A DNA stretch of 64,000 nucleotides from Fontisubflavum oceani (GTDB taxonomy: Bacteria > Pseudomonadota > Alphaproteobacteria > Rhodobacterales > Rhodobacteraceae), in NCBI RefSeq assembly GCF_030407165.1, contig NZ_CP129111.1, positions 2,542,001 through 2,606,000 on the forward strand, given 5' to 3'. Shown here in pieces: positions 53,267 through 62,868 of the stretch. Under the pieces are notes generated by a model, which was not told the origin of the DNA, made no database searches, and was given only the letters and a program-made list of their open reading frames with translations. Within the stretch, counting starts at the first letter, position 1. Every line of letters starts with the position of its first letter. Both the position numbers and the translations under genes were made by a program.

Positions 53267-53360
53267 CGAAATCCCGACCCGCGACACCAACGCGCAATCC
53301 TATCCGATCTCAACGCGCTATCTATTGGCGCATCGCCCCCCGGCAGCATAAGATAGAGAC

Positions 53361-55342
53361 ATGATCGTAGAACTCGGACATTTCGCCCTCGTCTTGGCCT
53401 TTATGGTGGCCATCTTCCAAATGATCGTGCCGATGATTGGCGCCGCCCAAGGCCGACCGGGCTGGATGGCGGTGGCCGATCCCGCCGCGACGGCGCAGTT
53501 CGTGCTGACCGCGATCAGTTTCGGGGCGCTGACCTATGCCTTTGTGACCTCGGATTTCTCACTCAGCTTGGTGGTGAACAACTCCCACACCCTGAAACCA
53601 ATGATCTACAAGATCACCGGGGTTTGGGGGAATCACGAAGGCTCACTGCTGCTTTGGGTGCTGATCCTGACACTGTTCGGCGCTATGGCGGCCTGGTTTG
53701 GCAAAGGTTTGCCGCCGACATTGCGCGCCCGGGTGTTGGCGGTGCAATCCTCCGTCGCCGTGGCGTTTTTTGCCTTTATCCTGTTCACGTCGAACCCGTT
53801 CCTGCGGCTCGAAACACCGCCGTTCAACGGCCAGGATTTGAACCCGCTTCTGCAAGACCCCGGTCTCGCGTTCCACCCGCCGTTTCTTTATCTCGGCTAT
53901 GTCGGCCTCTCGATGGCCTTCTCCTTTGCCGTTGCGGCCTTGATCGAAGGCCGGGTTGATGCGGCTTGGGGCCGATGGGTGCGGCCCTGGACGCTTGCGG
54001 CTTGGGTATTCCTCTCCATTGGCATCGGGCTTGGCTCCTGGTGGGCTTATTATGAGCTTGGTTGGGGCGGGTTCTGGTTCTGGGACCCGGTGGAGAATGC
54101 GAGTTTCATGCCATGGCTGATCTCGGCGGCGCTCTTGCATTCGGCCATCGTTGTGGAAAAGCGTGAGGCTCTGAAAAGCTGGACGATCCTTTTGGCGATC
54201 TTGGCCTTCGGCTTCTCGCTGATCGGCACCTTCATTGTGCGCTCCGGCGTGCTCACCTCGGTTCATGCCTTCGCAAATGACCCGGAGCGGGGTGTCTATA
54301 TTCTCGGCATTCTGGTTGTCTTCATGGGCGGTGCGCTGCTGCTCTTTGCACTCCGCGCCGGGATTATGGAGGCGAAAGGCGTCTTCTCGACGGTCAGTCG
54401 GGAAAGCGCCTTGGTGGTCAATAACCTGCTTTTGGCGGTTTCCTGCTTCGTGGTGTTCATCGGCACGATCTGGCCCCTGATCGCGGAGATGTTCTTTGAC
54501 CGGACGCTCTCGGTCGGGCCGCCGTTCTTCAATGCCGCCTTCACGCCGTTTGTGATCCTCCTGGCCATCGTTTTGCCGATTGGTGCGATGCTGCCGTGGA
54601 AGCGCGGCAAGATTGGCCGGGCGATGCGCCCGTTGATCGGCGCGGCGGCCTTGGCTGTGGCGGCGGTGCTCTTCACCTATGCGATGTTTACCGGCGACTC
54701 TGCGCTTGGCCCACTGGTCATCGGCCTCTCGGTCTGGCTGGTCGCGGGCGCTGTGGTTGATCTCTGGTCGCGCACGGGCCGGGGTGATGTTCGTAACCGC
54801 CTATCGCGTCTCACACGTCTGCCGCGCGCCGATTGGGGCAAGGCGACGGCCCATGCGGGCTTTGGCCTGACGATGTTTGGGATTGCCGCGCTGACCACCT
54901 ATCAGATCGAAGATATCCGCGTGGCCCAAGAGGGCGAACCGTATCAGGTTGGCGCCTATGAGATCGAGCTTGTGGAGGTCCGTCGCCTTGAGGGCCCGAA
55001 CTACCTCACGACGATGGCGACCATCCAAGTGACTGATCATGGCGAGGTGCTTGATCTGCTGTATCCCGAGCGGCGCATTTATCCGGTGGCGGGCATGCCC
55101 ACGACCGAGGCCGGGATCAACAATGGCTTCACCCGCGATGTGTATGTGGTGATCGGCGATCCGCAGGAAAACGGGGGTGGGCCGTGCGGACCTATATCAA
55201 ACCCTTTGCCAATTGGATTTGGGGCGGCTCGATCATCATGGCGCTTGGTGGCTTCCTTTCGCTCAGTGATCGGCGGTACCGGGTTGCGGCCGGGGCGGCG
55301 AAAGCCAAACGCGCGCCCGTTGGCGGAGTACCTGCCGAATGA
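53361..55342 (+). CDS. ccmF: Cytochrome c haem lyase subunit CcmF, frameshifted near the C terminus
   Basis: Membrane component of the system I cytochrome c maturation pathway. It has many helices, the periplasmic haem-binding WWD region WAYYELGWGGFWFWDPVENASFMPWL, the earlier GVWGNHEGSLLLWVLILTLFGA, and HPPFLYLGYVGLSMAF with conserved histidines. The frame breaks at G5 55173-55177. One added G gives GGWAVRTYIKPFANWIWGGSIIMALGGFLSLSDRRYR, the normal CcmF ending (660 residues), and places the stop so that it overlaps the ccmH start (ATGA). The break is most likely a sequence error. Confidence 0.95.
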
Positions 55343-55797
55343 TCCGCGTTGTCCTGCTCAGTCTCGCGCTGCTATTTCCGCTTGCGGCTGGCGCGGTGCA
55401 GCCCGATGAAATCCTCGACGATCCGGTTCTGGAGGATCGTGCCCGGGATATCTCTGCCGGGCTGCGCTGCCTTGTCTGCCGCAATGAGAGCATCGACGAA
55501 AGCAATGCCGAACTGGCCCGCGATCTGCGCCTCTTGGTGCGCGAACGATTGGTTGCGGGGGATAGCGATCGGGAGGTCGTCGACTTCGTCGTTGATCGTT
55601 ATGGCGAATATGTCCTGTTGAACCCGCCGGCGCGGGGGTCGACTTTGATCCTCTGGCTCGCTGGACCGGCGCTTCTACTGCTCGGCCTCGGTGTTTCGAT
55701 CAGCTTTCTGCGTCGCAGATCACAGGCCACGGCCCCGGATGAGGCGGCACTGAGCGACGACGAGGCCGCGCGCCTGGCAGAGATTATGAAAGACTGA
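55339..55797 (+). CDS. ccmH: Cytochrome c-type biogenesis protein CcmH (CycL)
   Basis: Thiol-redox component that reduces apocytochrome haem-binding cysteines. The 152-residue protein has a signal peptide (MIRVVLLSLALLFPLAAGAV), the redox motif LRCLVCRNESIDESNAELARDLR with Cys44 and Cys47, FVVDRYGEYVLLNPPA, and one membrane helix near 100-125 (LILWLAGPALLLLGLGVSISFL). It is the short CcmH form without the TPR domain. No ccmI is directly next to it. It is coupled to ccmF by ATGA. Confidence 0.95.
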   Translation: MIRVVLLSLALLFPLAAGAVQPDEILDDPVLEDRARDISAGLRCLVCRNESIDESNAELARDLRLLVRERLVAGDSDREVVDFVVDRYGEYVLLNPPARGSTLILWLAGPALLLLGLGVSISFLRRRSQATAPDEAALSDDEAARLAEIMKD

Positions 55798-55869
55798 CGC
55801 CGCGTTTCCGCTTTCCTGAACTGATCGGTTTGCTATGGTCCGCCCGGAATAAGGAGCGCGGAGACGGCC

Positions 55870-56646
55870 ATGCAATACGAAACCATCACTTTGGACATCA
55901 CTGACGGGATCGCGACGGTCACCTTGCGCCGCCCCGATGTGATGAATGCGCTCAACACCCAAATGCGGGCCGAGATCACCCATGCGGTGGGCAATGCGGG
56001 CAATGAGGCGCGGGTGGTCGTGTTGACGGGCGAGGGGCGGGCGTTTTGCTCCGGCCAAGATCTCGGGGATCGCGCCAATGTCGGCGACATCAATCTCGAA
56101 CGGACGCTCCGCGACGAGTATATCCCGATGCTGATGGCGATTGTGGATTGCCCGGTGCCGACGATTTCCGCGGTGAATGGCACGGCCGCGGGGGCAGGGG
56201 CCAACCTTGCGCTGGCCGCCGATGTGGTGATTGCGACGGAAAGCGCGAGCTTCATTCAGGCCTTTGGCCGGATCGGCCTGATCCCCGATGCGGGAGGCAC
56301 TTATGTCTTGCCGCGCCAGATCGGAATGGCCAAAGCCATGGGCGCTGCGCTTTTTGCCGAGAAGATCACGGCGCAACAGGCCAGCGATTGGGGCATGATC
56401 TGGGAAGCTGTGCCAGATGACAGCTTTGCCGCCCATTGGCAGGAGCGGGCCGCTTATCTGGCCAACGGACCAACAGTCGCGTTCAGCAAGATGAAAGAGG
56501 CGATGCAGGCGAGCTTTGGCAACACGCTCTCCGAGCAACTGCTTCTGGAAGGCAAGCTGCAAGGAGATTGCGGTCGGACCCGCGATTTCAAAGAGGGCGT
56601 GTTGGCCTTTCTCGAAAAACGCCCGGCACATTTCGAAGGCCGATAA
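55870..56646 (+). CDS. Enoyl-CoA hydratase/isomerase, PaaG-like
   Basis: A 258-residue crotonase-fold enzyme. It has RRPDVMNALNTQM, the oxyanion-hole segment GRAFCSGQDLGDRANVGD, ISAVNGTAAGAGANLALAADVVIATESASFIQAFGRIGLIPDAGGTYVLPRQIG, and the C-terminal FLEKRPAHFEGR. FCSGQDL with GLIPDAGGTYVLPR is close to PaaG, the ring-epoxide isomerase of phenylacetate breakdown, but no other paa genes are in view and general fatty-acyl hydratase activity is possible. It is convergent with the LIV transporter operon. Confidence 0.9.
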   Translation: MQYETITLDITDGIATVTLRRPDVMNALNTQMRAEITHAVGNAGNEARVVVLTGEGRAFCSGQDLGDRANVGDINLERTLRDEYIPMLMAIVDCPVPTISAVNGTAAGAGANLALAADVVIATESASFIQAFGRIGLIPDAGGTYVLPRQIGMAKAMGAALFAEKITAQQASDWGMIWEAVPDDSFAAHWQERAAYLANGPTVAFSKMKEAMQASFGNTLSEQLLLEGKLQGDCGRTRDFKEGVLAFLEKRPAHFEGR

Positions 56647-56650
56647 GCTC

Positions 56651-56685
56651 AGGCGCGCCGGAAAACGGAAGTCTTCCGGCGCCTT
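56651..56685. terminator. Hairpin terminator between convergent genes
   Basis: AGGCGCGCCGGAA pairs with TTCCGGCGCCTT (two-base bulge) around a 10-base loop. It lies between the stops at 56646 and 56690. T runs are short on both sides, so termination strength is uncertain. Confidence 0.6.
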
Positions 56686-56689
56686 GACC

Positions 56690-57997
56690 TTAGCGTTCTG
56701 GGATCAACCCACGGGGGCTGAACCGCAGCACCAAGAGCAGGATCAGCCCCATCGTCAACAGTCGCATATGCGCCGCGCTGTCGAGCAGATGCTCGCGCAG
56801 CCCACTGTCTTCCGCCATGCCTGCGGTAATGGTCTGCATCAGGAACAGCCCGATCGGCTCCACCTGAATCCAGAGCCACCAGATCAGGAACCCGCCGAGC
56901 ACCGCGCCCCAGTTGTTGCCAGACCCGCCGACGATCACCATCACCCAGATCAGGAAGGTGAAGCGGAGCGGTTGATAGGTCCCGGGCACAAGCTGGCCAT
57001 CGAGGGTTGTCATCATCGCACCCGCGAGACCGCAGACGGCCGAGCCGAGGATGAAAATCTGTAGATGCCGGGCTTTGACATTCTTGCCCATGGCCGAGGC
57101 GGAGACTTCATTGTCCCGGATCGCCCGCATCATCCGGCCCCAGGGCGAATTCAGCGCCTTTTCCGATAGCCAGATCAGCGCCAGAAGGACGACAATAAAC
57201 AGCGCCGCATAGGCCAGCTTCACGGTGATCGTTGAGGCCGTGACAGGGTCCGACCCGACATTCTGCGCCAGCGCCAAGAAGTTCTCATTGGCCTGCAAGT
57301 CGATCTCGTAAGGCACGGGTCGGGGCAGGCCGGTGACGTTCTTCACGCCACGCGCCAACCAGTCCTCGTTTTTCAGAACCGCAATGACGATCTCGGCGAT
57401 GCCAAGCGTGGCGATGGCCAGATAGTCGGAGCGGAGACCCAAAGCGGTCTTGCCTATAATCCAAGCCGCCCCGGCCGCTAGGAGCCCGCCCACGGGCCAG
57501 GCCAGCACCACCGGCAGTCCCAGTCCACCGAGATACCCCGTCAGGGCCGGATCGACGCTTTCGACGGCGTCGACGCCGGCATCGAAGACCGCCCGGAAGA
57601 TGAAGAACCCGGCTACAAGAATGACCGTGATCGCCAAGCCGCGCAGCCGCCCGGGCGGCATTTTGCTCCAGACCAGGATCGCGCCGACGATGGTGGCCGC
57701 GCCCAGAACAAGACCGAGCAGCACCTGAAGCCCGCCTGCGGCCCAGGCCTCATTGACCGGTGGCATCGAGACCAGAACAGCCGCCAGCCCGCCCAGGGCC
57801 ACGAACCCCATGACACCAACATTGAAGAGGCCCGCATAGCCCCATTGCATATTCACGCCCAAGGCCATGATGGCCGAGATCAACCCCATGTTGAAAATCG
57901 TCAGTGCCGTATTCCAGGATTGGACAAATCCAGTGCCGATGAAGAGAATCCCCACCAGCCCGAAGAGCAGCATGTGTTTCGGCTCCATCGTTTTCAT
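56690..57997 (-). CDS. livM: LIV-type ABC transporter permease LivM
   Basis: Inner-membrane permease of a branched-chain amino acid (or related amide/urea) uptake system. The 435-residue protein has about ten helices, LGVNMQWGYAGLFNVGVMGFVALGG (permease start), LRSDYLAIATLGIAEIVIAVLKNEDWLARGVKNVTGLPRP, the ATPase-contact segment SPWGRMMRAIRDNEVSASAMGKNVKARHLQIFILGSAVCGLAGAMM, and VMVIVGGSGNNWGAVLGGFLIW. It is longer than E. coli LivM in the central loop. It is the last gene of the operon, and its ATG overlaps the livH stop. Confidence 0.94.
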   Translation of the reverse strand: MKTMEPKHMLLFGLVGILFIGTGFVQSWNTALTIFNMGLISAIMALGVNMQWGYAGLFNVGVMGFVALGGLAAVLVSMPPVNEAWAAGGLQVLLGLVLGAATIVGAILVWSKMPPGRLRGLAITVILVAGFFIFRAVFDAGVDAVESVDPALTGYLGGLGLPVVLAWPVGGLLAAGAAWIIGKTALGLRSDYLAIATLGIAEIVIAVLKNEDWLARGVKNVTGLPRPVPYEIDLQANENFLALAQNVGSDPVTASTITVKLAYAALFIVVLLALIWLSEKALNSPWGRMMRAIRDNEVSASAMGKNVKARHLQIFILGSAVCGLAGAMMTTLDGQLVPGTYQPLRFTFLIWVMVIVGGSGNNWGAVLGGFLIWWLWIQVEPIGLFLMQTITAGMAEDSGLREHLLDSAAHMRLLTMGLILLLVLRFSPRGLIPER

Positions 57998-59004
57998 ATC
58001 GATTTGCCTTTCATGATGCCTGTCGGTCGGAACAGAAGCACGATCAACAAGATCCCGAAGCTGACCGCGAATTTGTAATCGGTGGACAAGAGCTGCAGCA
58101 GCCCGGCGGGTTCCCAGCCTTCCGGCGCGAGATAGCCGACGACTTTGCGGAACGCATAGGTCACACTGATCTCCGAGAAGGCGATCACAAACCCGCCCAG
58201 GATCGCGCCAAGCGGATTGCCAAGCCCGCCGACAATGGCCGAGGCGAAGATCGGCAGCAGGAGCTGGAAATAGGTGAAGGGTTTGAAGCTTTTGTCGAGC
58301 CCATAGAGCACACCGGCGGTTGTCGCCAGCGCAGCCACGATCAGCCAAGTATAAAGCACCACACGCTCGGGGTTGATACCAGAGAGCAGCGCCAGGTCTT
58401 CATTGTCGGAAAAGGCGCGCATGCTTTTGCCGGTTCGAGTGCGGTTTAGGAACCAAAATAGAAGGGCCACGGCGATGATGGCGACGACGATGGTCAGCCC
58501 CTGCGAGGTGCGGAAGGCGAGCCCCTCGTCCAGCCCCGTCATCTCGCGGAAATTCCGCGCCGAGATGATGAAACGTTCGCCATCGGCAAAGCGTTGGTCG
58601 TCGACACCGATGATAAAGCGGACAATCCCGTTTAGGATGAACATCACGCCAAGCGAGGCGATCACATAGATGACGGGTTTGGCTTTCTGCGCCCGATAGA
58701 ACCGATAGACCACACGGTCCGTCCCGATGAGCAACAACCCGGTGGCGGCAATCCCGATCGGCAGCGCCAGAAGCGCGGTGGGAAGCGGGCCGAGCGACAC
58801 GCCCGCACCTTGCAACATCCAGGTGACGAGGATCGTGACCATTGCGCCAAACGCCATCGTGTCGCCATGGGCGAAATTGGAGAAGCGAAGGATGCCGTAG
58901 ATCAGCGTCACCCCCAGAGCACCAAGCGCCAACTGCGCCCCGTAGGCCGTGGCCGGGATGATGACAAAATTGGCGAGCGCCACAAAGGCATTCAGAAAGT
59001 CCAT
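57994..59004 (-). CDS. livH: LIV-type ABC transporter permease LivH
   Basis: Partner permease of LivM. The 336-residue protein has GALGVTLIYGILRFSNFAHGDTMAFGAMV, the typical LivH start, and GKSMRAFSDNEDLALLSGINPERVVLYTWLIVAALATTAGVLYGL, which contains the ATPase-contact loop, then LLPIFASAIVGGLGNPLGAILGGFVIAFSE. Its start lies inside the end of the gene for the upstream secreted protein (13 base overlap), so the operon is tightly packed. Confidence 0.94.
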   Translation of the reverse strand: MDFLNAFVALANFVIIPATAYGAQLALGALGVTLIYGILRFSNFAHGDTMAFGAMVTILVTWMLQGAGVSLGPLPTALLALPIGIAATGLLLIGTDRVVYRFYRAQKAKPVIYVIASLGVMFILNGIVRFIIGVDDQRFADGERFIISARNFREMTGLDEGLAFRTSQGLTIVVAIIAVALLFWFLNRTRTGKSMRAFSDNEDLALLSGINPERVVLYTWLIVAALATTAGVLYGLDKSFKPFTYFQLLLPIFASAIVGGLGNPLGAILGGFVIAFSEISVTYAFRKVVGYLAPEGWEPAGLLQLLSTDYKFAVSFGILLIVLLFRPTGIMKGKSI

Positions 59005-59429
59005 CTAAAGTTTCCTCTACAGACTCCAGATAACCTGAGACGTTCCAGGCTGCCCAAAGACGTTGGGCGTACGAAAACAAGTTGCGACCCGCCGTCATCG
59101 AAGATGGCAAATGTTGCAGCATACTGACGTTGATCGGGCTCGACCGGGGTCAGGCCGCTAAGGATAAGCGCTGCCGATGTGGACGCCAGCAGTTCCAATA
59201 CGACAGGTTGCTCTTCGACACGAAGCAGCCAGAGTGTCGTACTGTAAGGTGCGTTCGAGATTTCTACCGAAAGATCAATTCTGCTGCAGCCATGCCCCGT
59301 GACGCATTGAAGTGTGTAATTGCACGTGGATTGACTGGTTGCATGTGCCGGGCCTGCTTGTACCATCACCGCGAGCGCCAGATGGACGAAGGCAATACCA
59401 AAGAGGTTATGTGCGTTTCTGTGTCTCAT
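58992..59429 (-). CDS. Small secreted cysteine-containing protein (paralogue 1) inside the LIV operon
   Basis: A 145-residue protein with a signal-type N terminus (about residues 8-31, ending AHATS), then STCNYTLQCVTGHGCSRIDLSVEIS and a late GVCRGNF. The spacing C-x5-C-x5-C plus a final Cys matches the next gene upstream, indicating paralogues probably held by two disulfides in the periplasm. I recognise no family. Its start overlaps the stop of the paralogue (ATGA) and its end overlaps livH, so it is part of the transporter operon. Confidence 0.75.
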   Translation of the reverse strand: MRHRNAHNLFGIAFVHLALAVMVQAGPAHATSQSTCNYTLQCVTGHGCSRIDLSVEISNAPYSTTLWLLRVEEQPVVLELLASTSAALILSGLTPVEPDQRQYAATFAIFDDGGSQLVFVRPTSLGSLERLRLSGVCRGNFRWTF

Positions 59430-59791
59430 TCCAGGACCTCGCAGGTGCCGAAATAAGTGACGGCCATGGCGGCGCCGTCGAAGATATGCGCCGTCATCAG
59501 CGCTGTGCTGTCGGCCTTGACCGTGACCATCTCGGCCAAGCCGGAGGGCCCGGCGCTGGCATAGCTGGCGGGCACGGCGTCTTCCGACGTGAGCCGGGTG
59601 ACGGGGGTGTCTCCCACAACACTGGACAGGAAGAGTTGCCCCTCATGGTCGGCGGCTAGGATCTCGATCTCATAGGCACTGGCCTCGCACCCATCGCCCG
59701 CGATGCACTCGACGGTGAACTCACAGGCCCACGGCTCGGCCAAGGCGGGCGCCGCAAGCGATATGAGGAGGGAGCCAAGCAGCATCCTCAT
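59426..59791 (-). CDS. Small secreted cysteine-containing protein (paralogue 2) inside the LIV operon
   Basis: A 121-residue protein with a clear signal peptide (MRMLLGSLLISLAAPALAEP), then WACEFTVECIAGDGCEASAYEIEI and the ending VTYFGTCEVLE. The four cysteines align with those of the downstream gene product. The mature protein is acidic and about 100 residues. No family is known to me. It starts overlapping the livF stop (ATGA). A role as an accessory to the periplasmic binding step is an inference from position. Confidence 0.78.
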   Translation of the reverse strand: MRMLLGSLLISLAAPALAEPWACEFTVECIAGDGCEASAYEIEILAADHEGQLFLSSVVGDTPVTRLTSEDAVPASYASAGPSGLAEMVTVKADSTALMTAHIFDGAAMAVTYFGTCEVLE

Positions 59792-60621
59792 CCGCCCAGG
59801 AAACTCTTGCGGACTTCTGGATCGGCGAGCAGCTCTTTACCCGTGCCGCTATAAGCGTTCCGACCCTGAACCATCACATAGCCCTTATCCGCAATCTCAA
59901 GCGCTTGGCGGGCGTTTTGCTCAACCATCAGGATCGGGATGCCGGTGCGGGCGACCTCGATGATCCGGTCAAAAAGCTCATCCATCACAATCGGTGAGAC
60001 GCCCGCGGTGGGCTCGTCGAGCATCAGAACCTTGGGTTGGGTCATCAGCGCACGGCCCACGGCCACTTGCTGTCGCTGGCCGCCGGAAAGCTCGCCCGCG
60101 GCCTGATAGCGCTTCTCCTTCAGGATCGGGAACAGGGTATAGACCTGCTCCATCGTGCCAGTGATGTCGTCGCGCCGAATGAAGGCGCCCATCTCAAGGT
60201 TCTCTTCGACGGTCATCGAGGTGAAAATGTTCGAGGTTTGCGGCACGAACCCCATGCCCTTGCCGACGCGCGCTTGCGGCGTCAGATCGGTGATTTCTTC
60301 CCCATCCAGCAGCACTTCGCCTTGGCGCAGGTTCAACATGCCAAAGACGGCCTTCATCGCGGTGGATTTGCCTGCGCCATTCGGGCCGACAATCACCGCG
60401 ATCTCGCCAGGTTCTACGGCGATGGTGCAGCCATGTAGAATATCCGCGCCGGAGCCATAACCGCCGGTCATCGCGCGCCCGATCAGGAACGGATTGTCGC
60501 CCTCGACCGGCTGTGCGTGGCCGCCGGGTTTGACAGGATCGCCCATGCTTGGCGATGGCGGGCGGGTGATCGAGCGGTCTTTGTTGCCGCGATCTTCGTC
60601 ATAGGGGTTTCCGGCACTCAT
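59788..60621 (-). CDS. livF: LIV-type ABC transporter ATPase LivF
   Basis: Cytoplasmic ATPase subunit, 277 residues. Walker A is GPNGAGKSTAMKAVFG; the signature is AGELSGGQRQQVAVGRALM and Walker B is VLMLDEPTAGVSPIVMDELF, matching LivF. An N-terminal extension of about 50 Pro/Gly/charged residues precedes the ABC domain (MTGGYGSGADILHG), unusual for LivF; an internal ATG (MTGGYG) could be a second start. The first ATG overlaps the livG stop (ATGA). Confidence 0.93.
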   Translation of the reverse strand: MSAGNPYDEDRGNKDRSITRPPSPSMGDPVKPGGHAQPVEGDNPFLIGRAMTGGYGSGADILHGCTIAVEPGEIAVIVGPNGAGKSTAMKAVFGMLNLRQGEVLLDGEEITDLTPQARVGKGMGFVPQTSNIFTSMTVEENLEMGAFIRRDDITGTMEQVYTLFPILKEKRYQAAGELSGGQRQQVAVGRALMTQPKVLMLDEPTAGVSPIVMDELFDRIIEVARTGIPILMVEQNARQALEIADKGYVMVQGRNAYSGTGKELLADPEVRKSFLGG

Positions 60622-61397
60622 GCGGTGGCTGCCTTGTTCTTCAGACCGGTGCCCAGATAGGCCTCGATCACTTGCTCATTGGCTTTGATCTCGTCGATCG
60701 TGCCCTCGGCCAGCACATGACCTTCGGCCATGACGATCACCGGATCGCAGAGGCGGCCAATGAAATCCATATCATGTTCGATCATGCAGAAGGTGTAGCC
60801 TCGCTCTTTATTGAGCCGCAGGATCGCATCGCCGATGGTGTTCAGAAGGGTCCGGTTCACACCCGCGCCAACCTCATCAAGGAAGACAACCTTGGCATCC
60901 ACCATCATGGTGCGGCCCAGTTCGAGCAGTTTTTTCTGCCCGCCGGAGACCATGCCCGCCGGATGATCCGCCAGATGTTCGATGGTCAAAAATTCGAGCA
61001 CTTCGTCGGCCTTGGCTTTCAACGCGCGCTCTTCCTCGGCGATGCGTTTGCGGCCAAACCAGGTGTTCCACAGGCTTTCGCCCGATTGCCCTTCGGGGAC
61101 CATCATCAGGTTTTCCCGACAGGTCATGGAACTGAACTCATGCGCGATCTGGAAGGTCCGCAAGAGACCTTTCGAGAACAGCTCATGCGGGAGAAGACCG
61201 GTGATATCTTCACCGTCCATGATCACGCGGCCCGATGTAGGTTGAAGAACCCCTGCGATCACATTGAAAAGAGTTGTTTTTCCAGCCCCATTGGGTCCAA
61301 CCAACCCAGTAATCGACCCGGTTTCGATGGTGAGTGAGGCGCCATCCACCGCGCGGAACCCGCCAAAATGCTTGTGCAGGTCTTCGACGACAATCAT
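60618..61397 (-). CDS. livG: LIV-type ABC transporter ATPase LivG
   Basis: Second ATPase subunit, 259 residues. It begins MIVVEDLHKHFGGFRAVDGASLTIE and has Walker A GLVGPNGAGKTTLFNVIAG, FQIAHEFSSMTCRENLM, the signature HPAGMVSGGQKKLLELGRTMM, Walker B KVVFLDEVGAGVNRTLL (Glu and Asp positions present) and YTFCMIEHDMDFIGRLCDPVIVMAEGHVLAEG, the LivG C-terminal pattern. A TTG six codons earlier is possible but less likely. A hairpin separates it from the binding-protein gene upstream. Confidence 0.94.
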   Translation of the reverse strand: MIVVEDLHKHFGGFRAVDGASLTIETGSITGLVGPNGAGKTTLFNVIAGVLQPTSGRVIMDGEDITGLLPHELFSKGLLRTFQIAHEFSSMTCRENLMMVPEGQSGESLWNTWFGRKRIAEEERALKAKADEVLEFLTIEHLADHPAGMVSGGQKKLLELGRTMMVDAKVVFLDEVGAGVNRTLLNTIGDAILRLNKERGYTFCMIEHDMDFIGRLCDPVIVMAEGHVLAEGTIDEIKANEQVIEAYLGTGLKNKAATA

Positions 61398-61420
61398 CTG
61401 TGCATATACCCCCAAAGAGA

Positions 61421-61445
61421 GCAGCCCGGATGGTTTCCGGGCTGC
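61421..61445 (-). terminator. Intercistronic hairpin after the binding-protein gene
   Basis: GCAGCCCGG and CCGGGCTGC pair perfectly around AAACCAT on the minus strand, between the stop of the binding-protein gene and livG. There is no T run, so it probably stabilises the upstream mRNA or partly attenuates read-through, a common arrangement that keeps binding protein in excess. Confidence 0.65.
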
Positions 61446-61473
61446 CCCAATCTGTGTCTCAGATCAGCAAAGA

Positions 61474-62670
61474 TCAGCGGAACTGCGCTGTGGTGATCTC
61501 GCCGCCTTGGATTTCGATCTCGCGGTAGTTGCCAGCGCTTTCGCCGGGGCCGATCAGCTCGACAGCGGAGGCACCGACATAGTCGATGTCTTCACCGGCG
61601 GCGATCAGTTCCAGCGCACGGCCAAGCTCACCCGGCTGGATCGGCTCGCCAGGGGCGTTGGCGACGTCCATGAGGTGTTCGGCATAATCCGCAGGCGTGG
61701 TCGAACCCGCGGCCTGCATGGCCAAGAGGATCAGTGCGGCGGCATCATAGCTTTCCTTGGCGAACGGCGAGGTGCCGTCGAAGCCAGCTTCTTCCGCCAT
61801 ACCGTGGAAGATGTCGGCGCCCGCGCTGTCGGTGCCTGGATGCTGGCCGAAGGAGCCATCGATGTCGGAGCCGAAATTGTCGGTCAGCGCTTGGCTCACC
61901 ATGCCGTCGGGGAAGACGAAGGTGTCAAACGCGCCGGTGTCGAGCGAGGCCTGGATGATGCCGGACCCGCCTTGGTCGACATAGCCTGCGACGACGAGAG
62001 CTGCGCCACCCGCCGAGGCGAGCGCGCCGACTTCAGCGGAGTAATCCGCGCGGCCATCTTCATGGGCGGCGACCAAGGTGACAGTGCCACCCGCGGCCTC
62101 AAAGGCGGCGGCGAAGCTGTCCGCCAGGCCCAGGCCATAGTCGTTATTGGTGTAGGTCACGGCGACTTCATCGATGCCGCGATCCATGATCACATTGGTC
62201 ATCACCTGACCCTGGCGCGCATCGGAGGGCGCCGTGCGGAAGAAGAGGCCATTGTCTTCTACAGCGGAGAGCGCCGGAGAGGTGGCTGAGGGCGAGACCA
62301 TGACCATGCCATTCGGGACGGCCACATTGGACAAGATCGCCGTGGTCACGCCAGAGCAGTCAGCGCCGACAATGCCCGCGACACCATCGGCGGTGATCAG
62401 ACGTTCGGCGGCGGCGGTGGCGGCGGCGGCATCGATGCAGGTCGAGTCCGCGCGGACCGAGGCGACACTCATGCCGTCCATCAGATTGCCGCTTTCGGTA
62501 ACCTCGGCCATTGCCAGTTCGGCGCCATCGGCCATATGCGGGGTCAGCGATTCAATCGGACCGGTGAAGCCCAAGATCACACCCAGAGTGACGGAGTCGC
62601 CATGGCCTTCGGCGAGCGCACCAGTTGCCATGACTGCGGTGGCCGTCGAGGCCAGCAGAATTCTTTTCAT
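61474..62670 (-). CDS. LIV-type periplasmic substrate-binding protein
   Basis: A 398-residue exported receptor. It has a signal peptide (MKRILLASTATAVMATGALA) and a type I periplasmic binding fold with VTLGVILGFTGPIESLTPHMADGAELAMAEV, IVGADCSGVTTAILSNVAVPNGMVMVSPSATSPAL, FRTAPSDARQGQVMTNVI and VAVTYTNNDYGLGLADSF. Two cysteines (STCIDAA and GADCSG) may pair. It is the first gene of the operon. The substrate is not readable; amino acids, amides or urea are all possible for this family. Confidence 0.92.
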   Translation of the reverse strand: MKRILLASTATAVMATGALAEGHGDSVTLGVILGFTGPIESLTPHMADGAELAMAEVTESGNLMDGMSVASVRADSTCIDAAAATAAAERLITADGVAGIVGADCSGVTTAILSNVAVPNGMVMVSPSATSPALSAVEDNGLFFRTAPSDARQGQVMTNVIMDRGIDEVAVTYTNNDYGLGLADSFAAAFEAAGGTVTLVAAHEDGRADYSAEVGALASAGGAALVVAGYVDQGGSGIIQASLDTGAFDTFVFPDGMVSQALTDNFGSDIDGSFGQHPGTDSAGADIFHGMAEEAGFDGTSPFAKESYDAAALILLAMQAAGSTTPADYAEHLMDVANAPGEPIQPGELGRALELIAAGEDIDYVGASAVELIGPGESAGNYREIEIQGGEITTAQFR

Positions 62671-62868
62671 ATTTTTCTCCCTGTTTGGATCCGAAGATCC
62701 GGTCATGGCGAAAGATTAGTCCGGGCCAAAGCGATTGAAAAGGCGAAAAGATCGGGCGGATTGCCGGTTTCTCCACGTAAACCCGGCTGTTTCACGATCC
62801 GGAAAGCGACCTGGTATGTGGAAGGCCGAATCCTAGATCAAAGAGCAGATTTCATTTCGGAGGATATC

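Noticed and set aside
53259..53351. 30-codon frame MADEIPTRDTNAQ... between ridA and ccmF
   Set aside because: Too short to support; overlaps the ridA end and has no clear ribosome site of its own.
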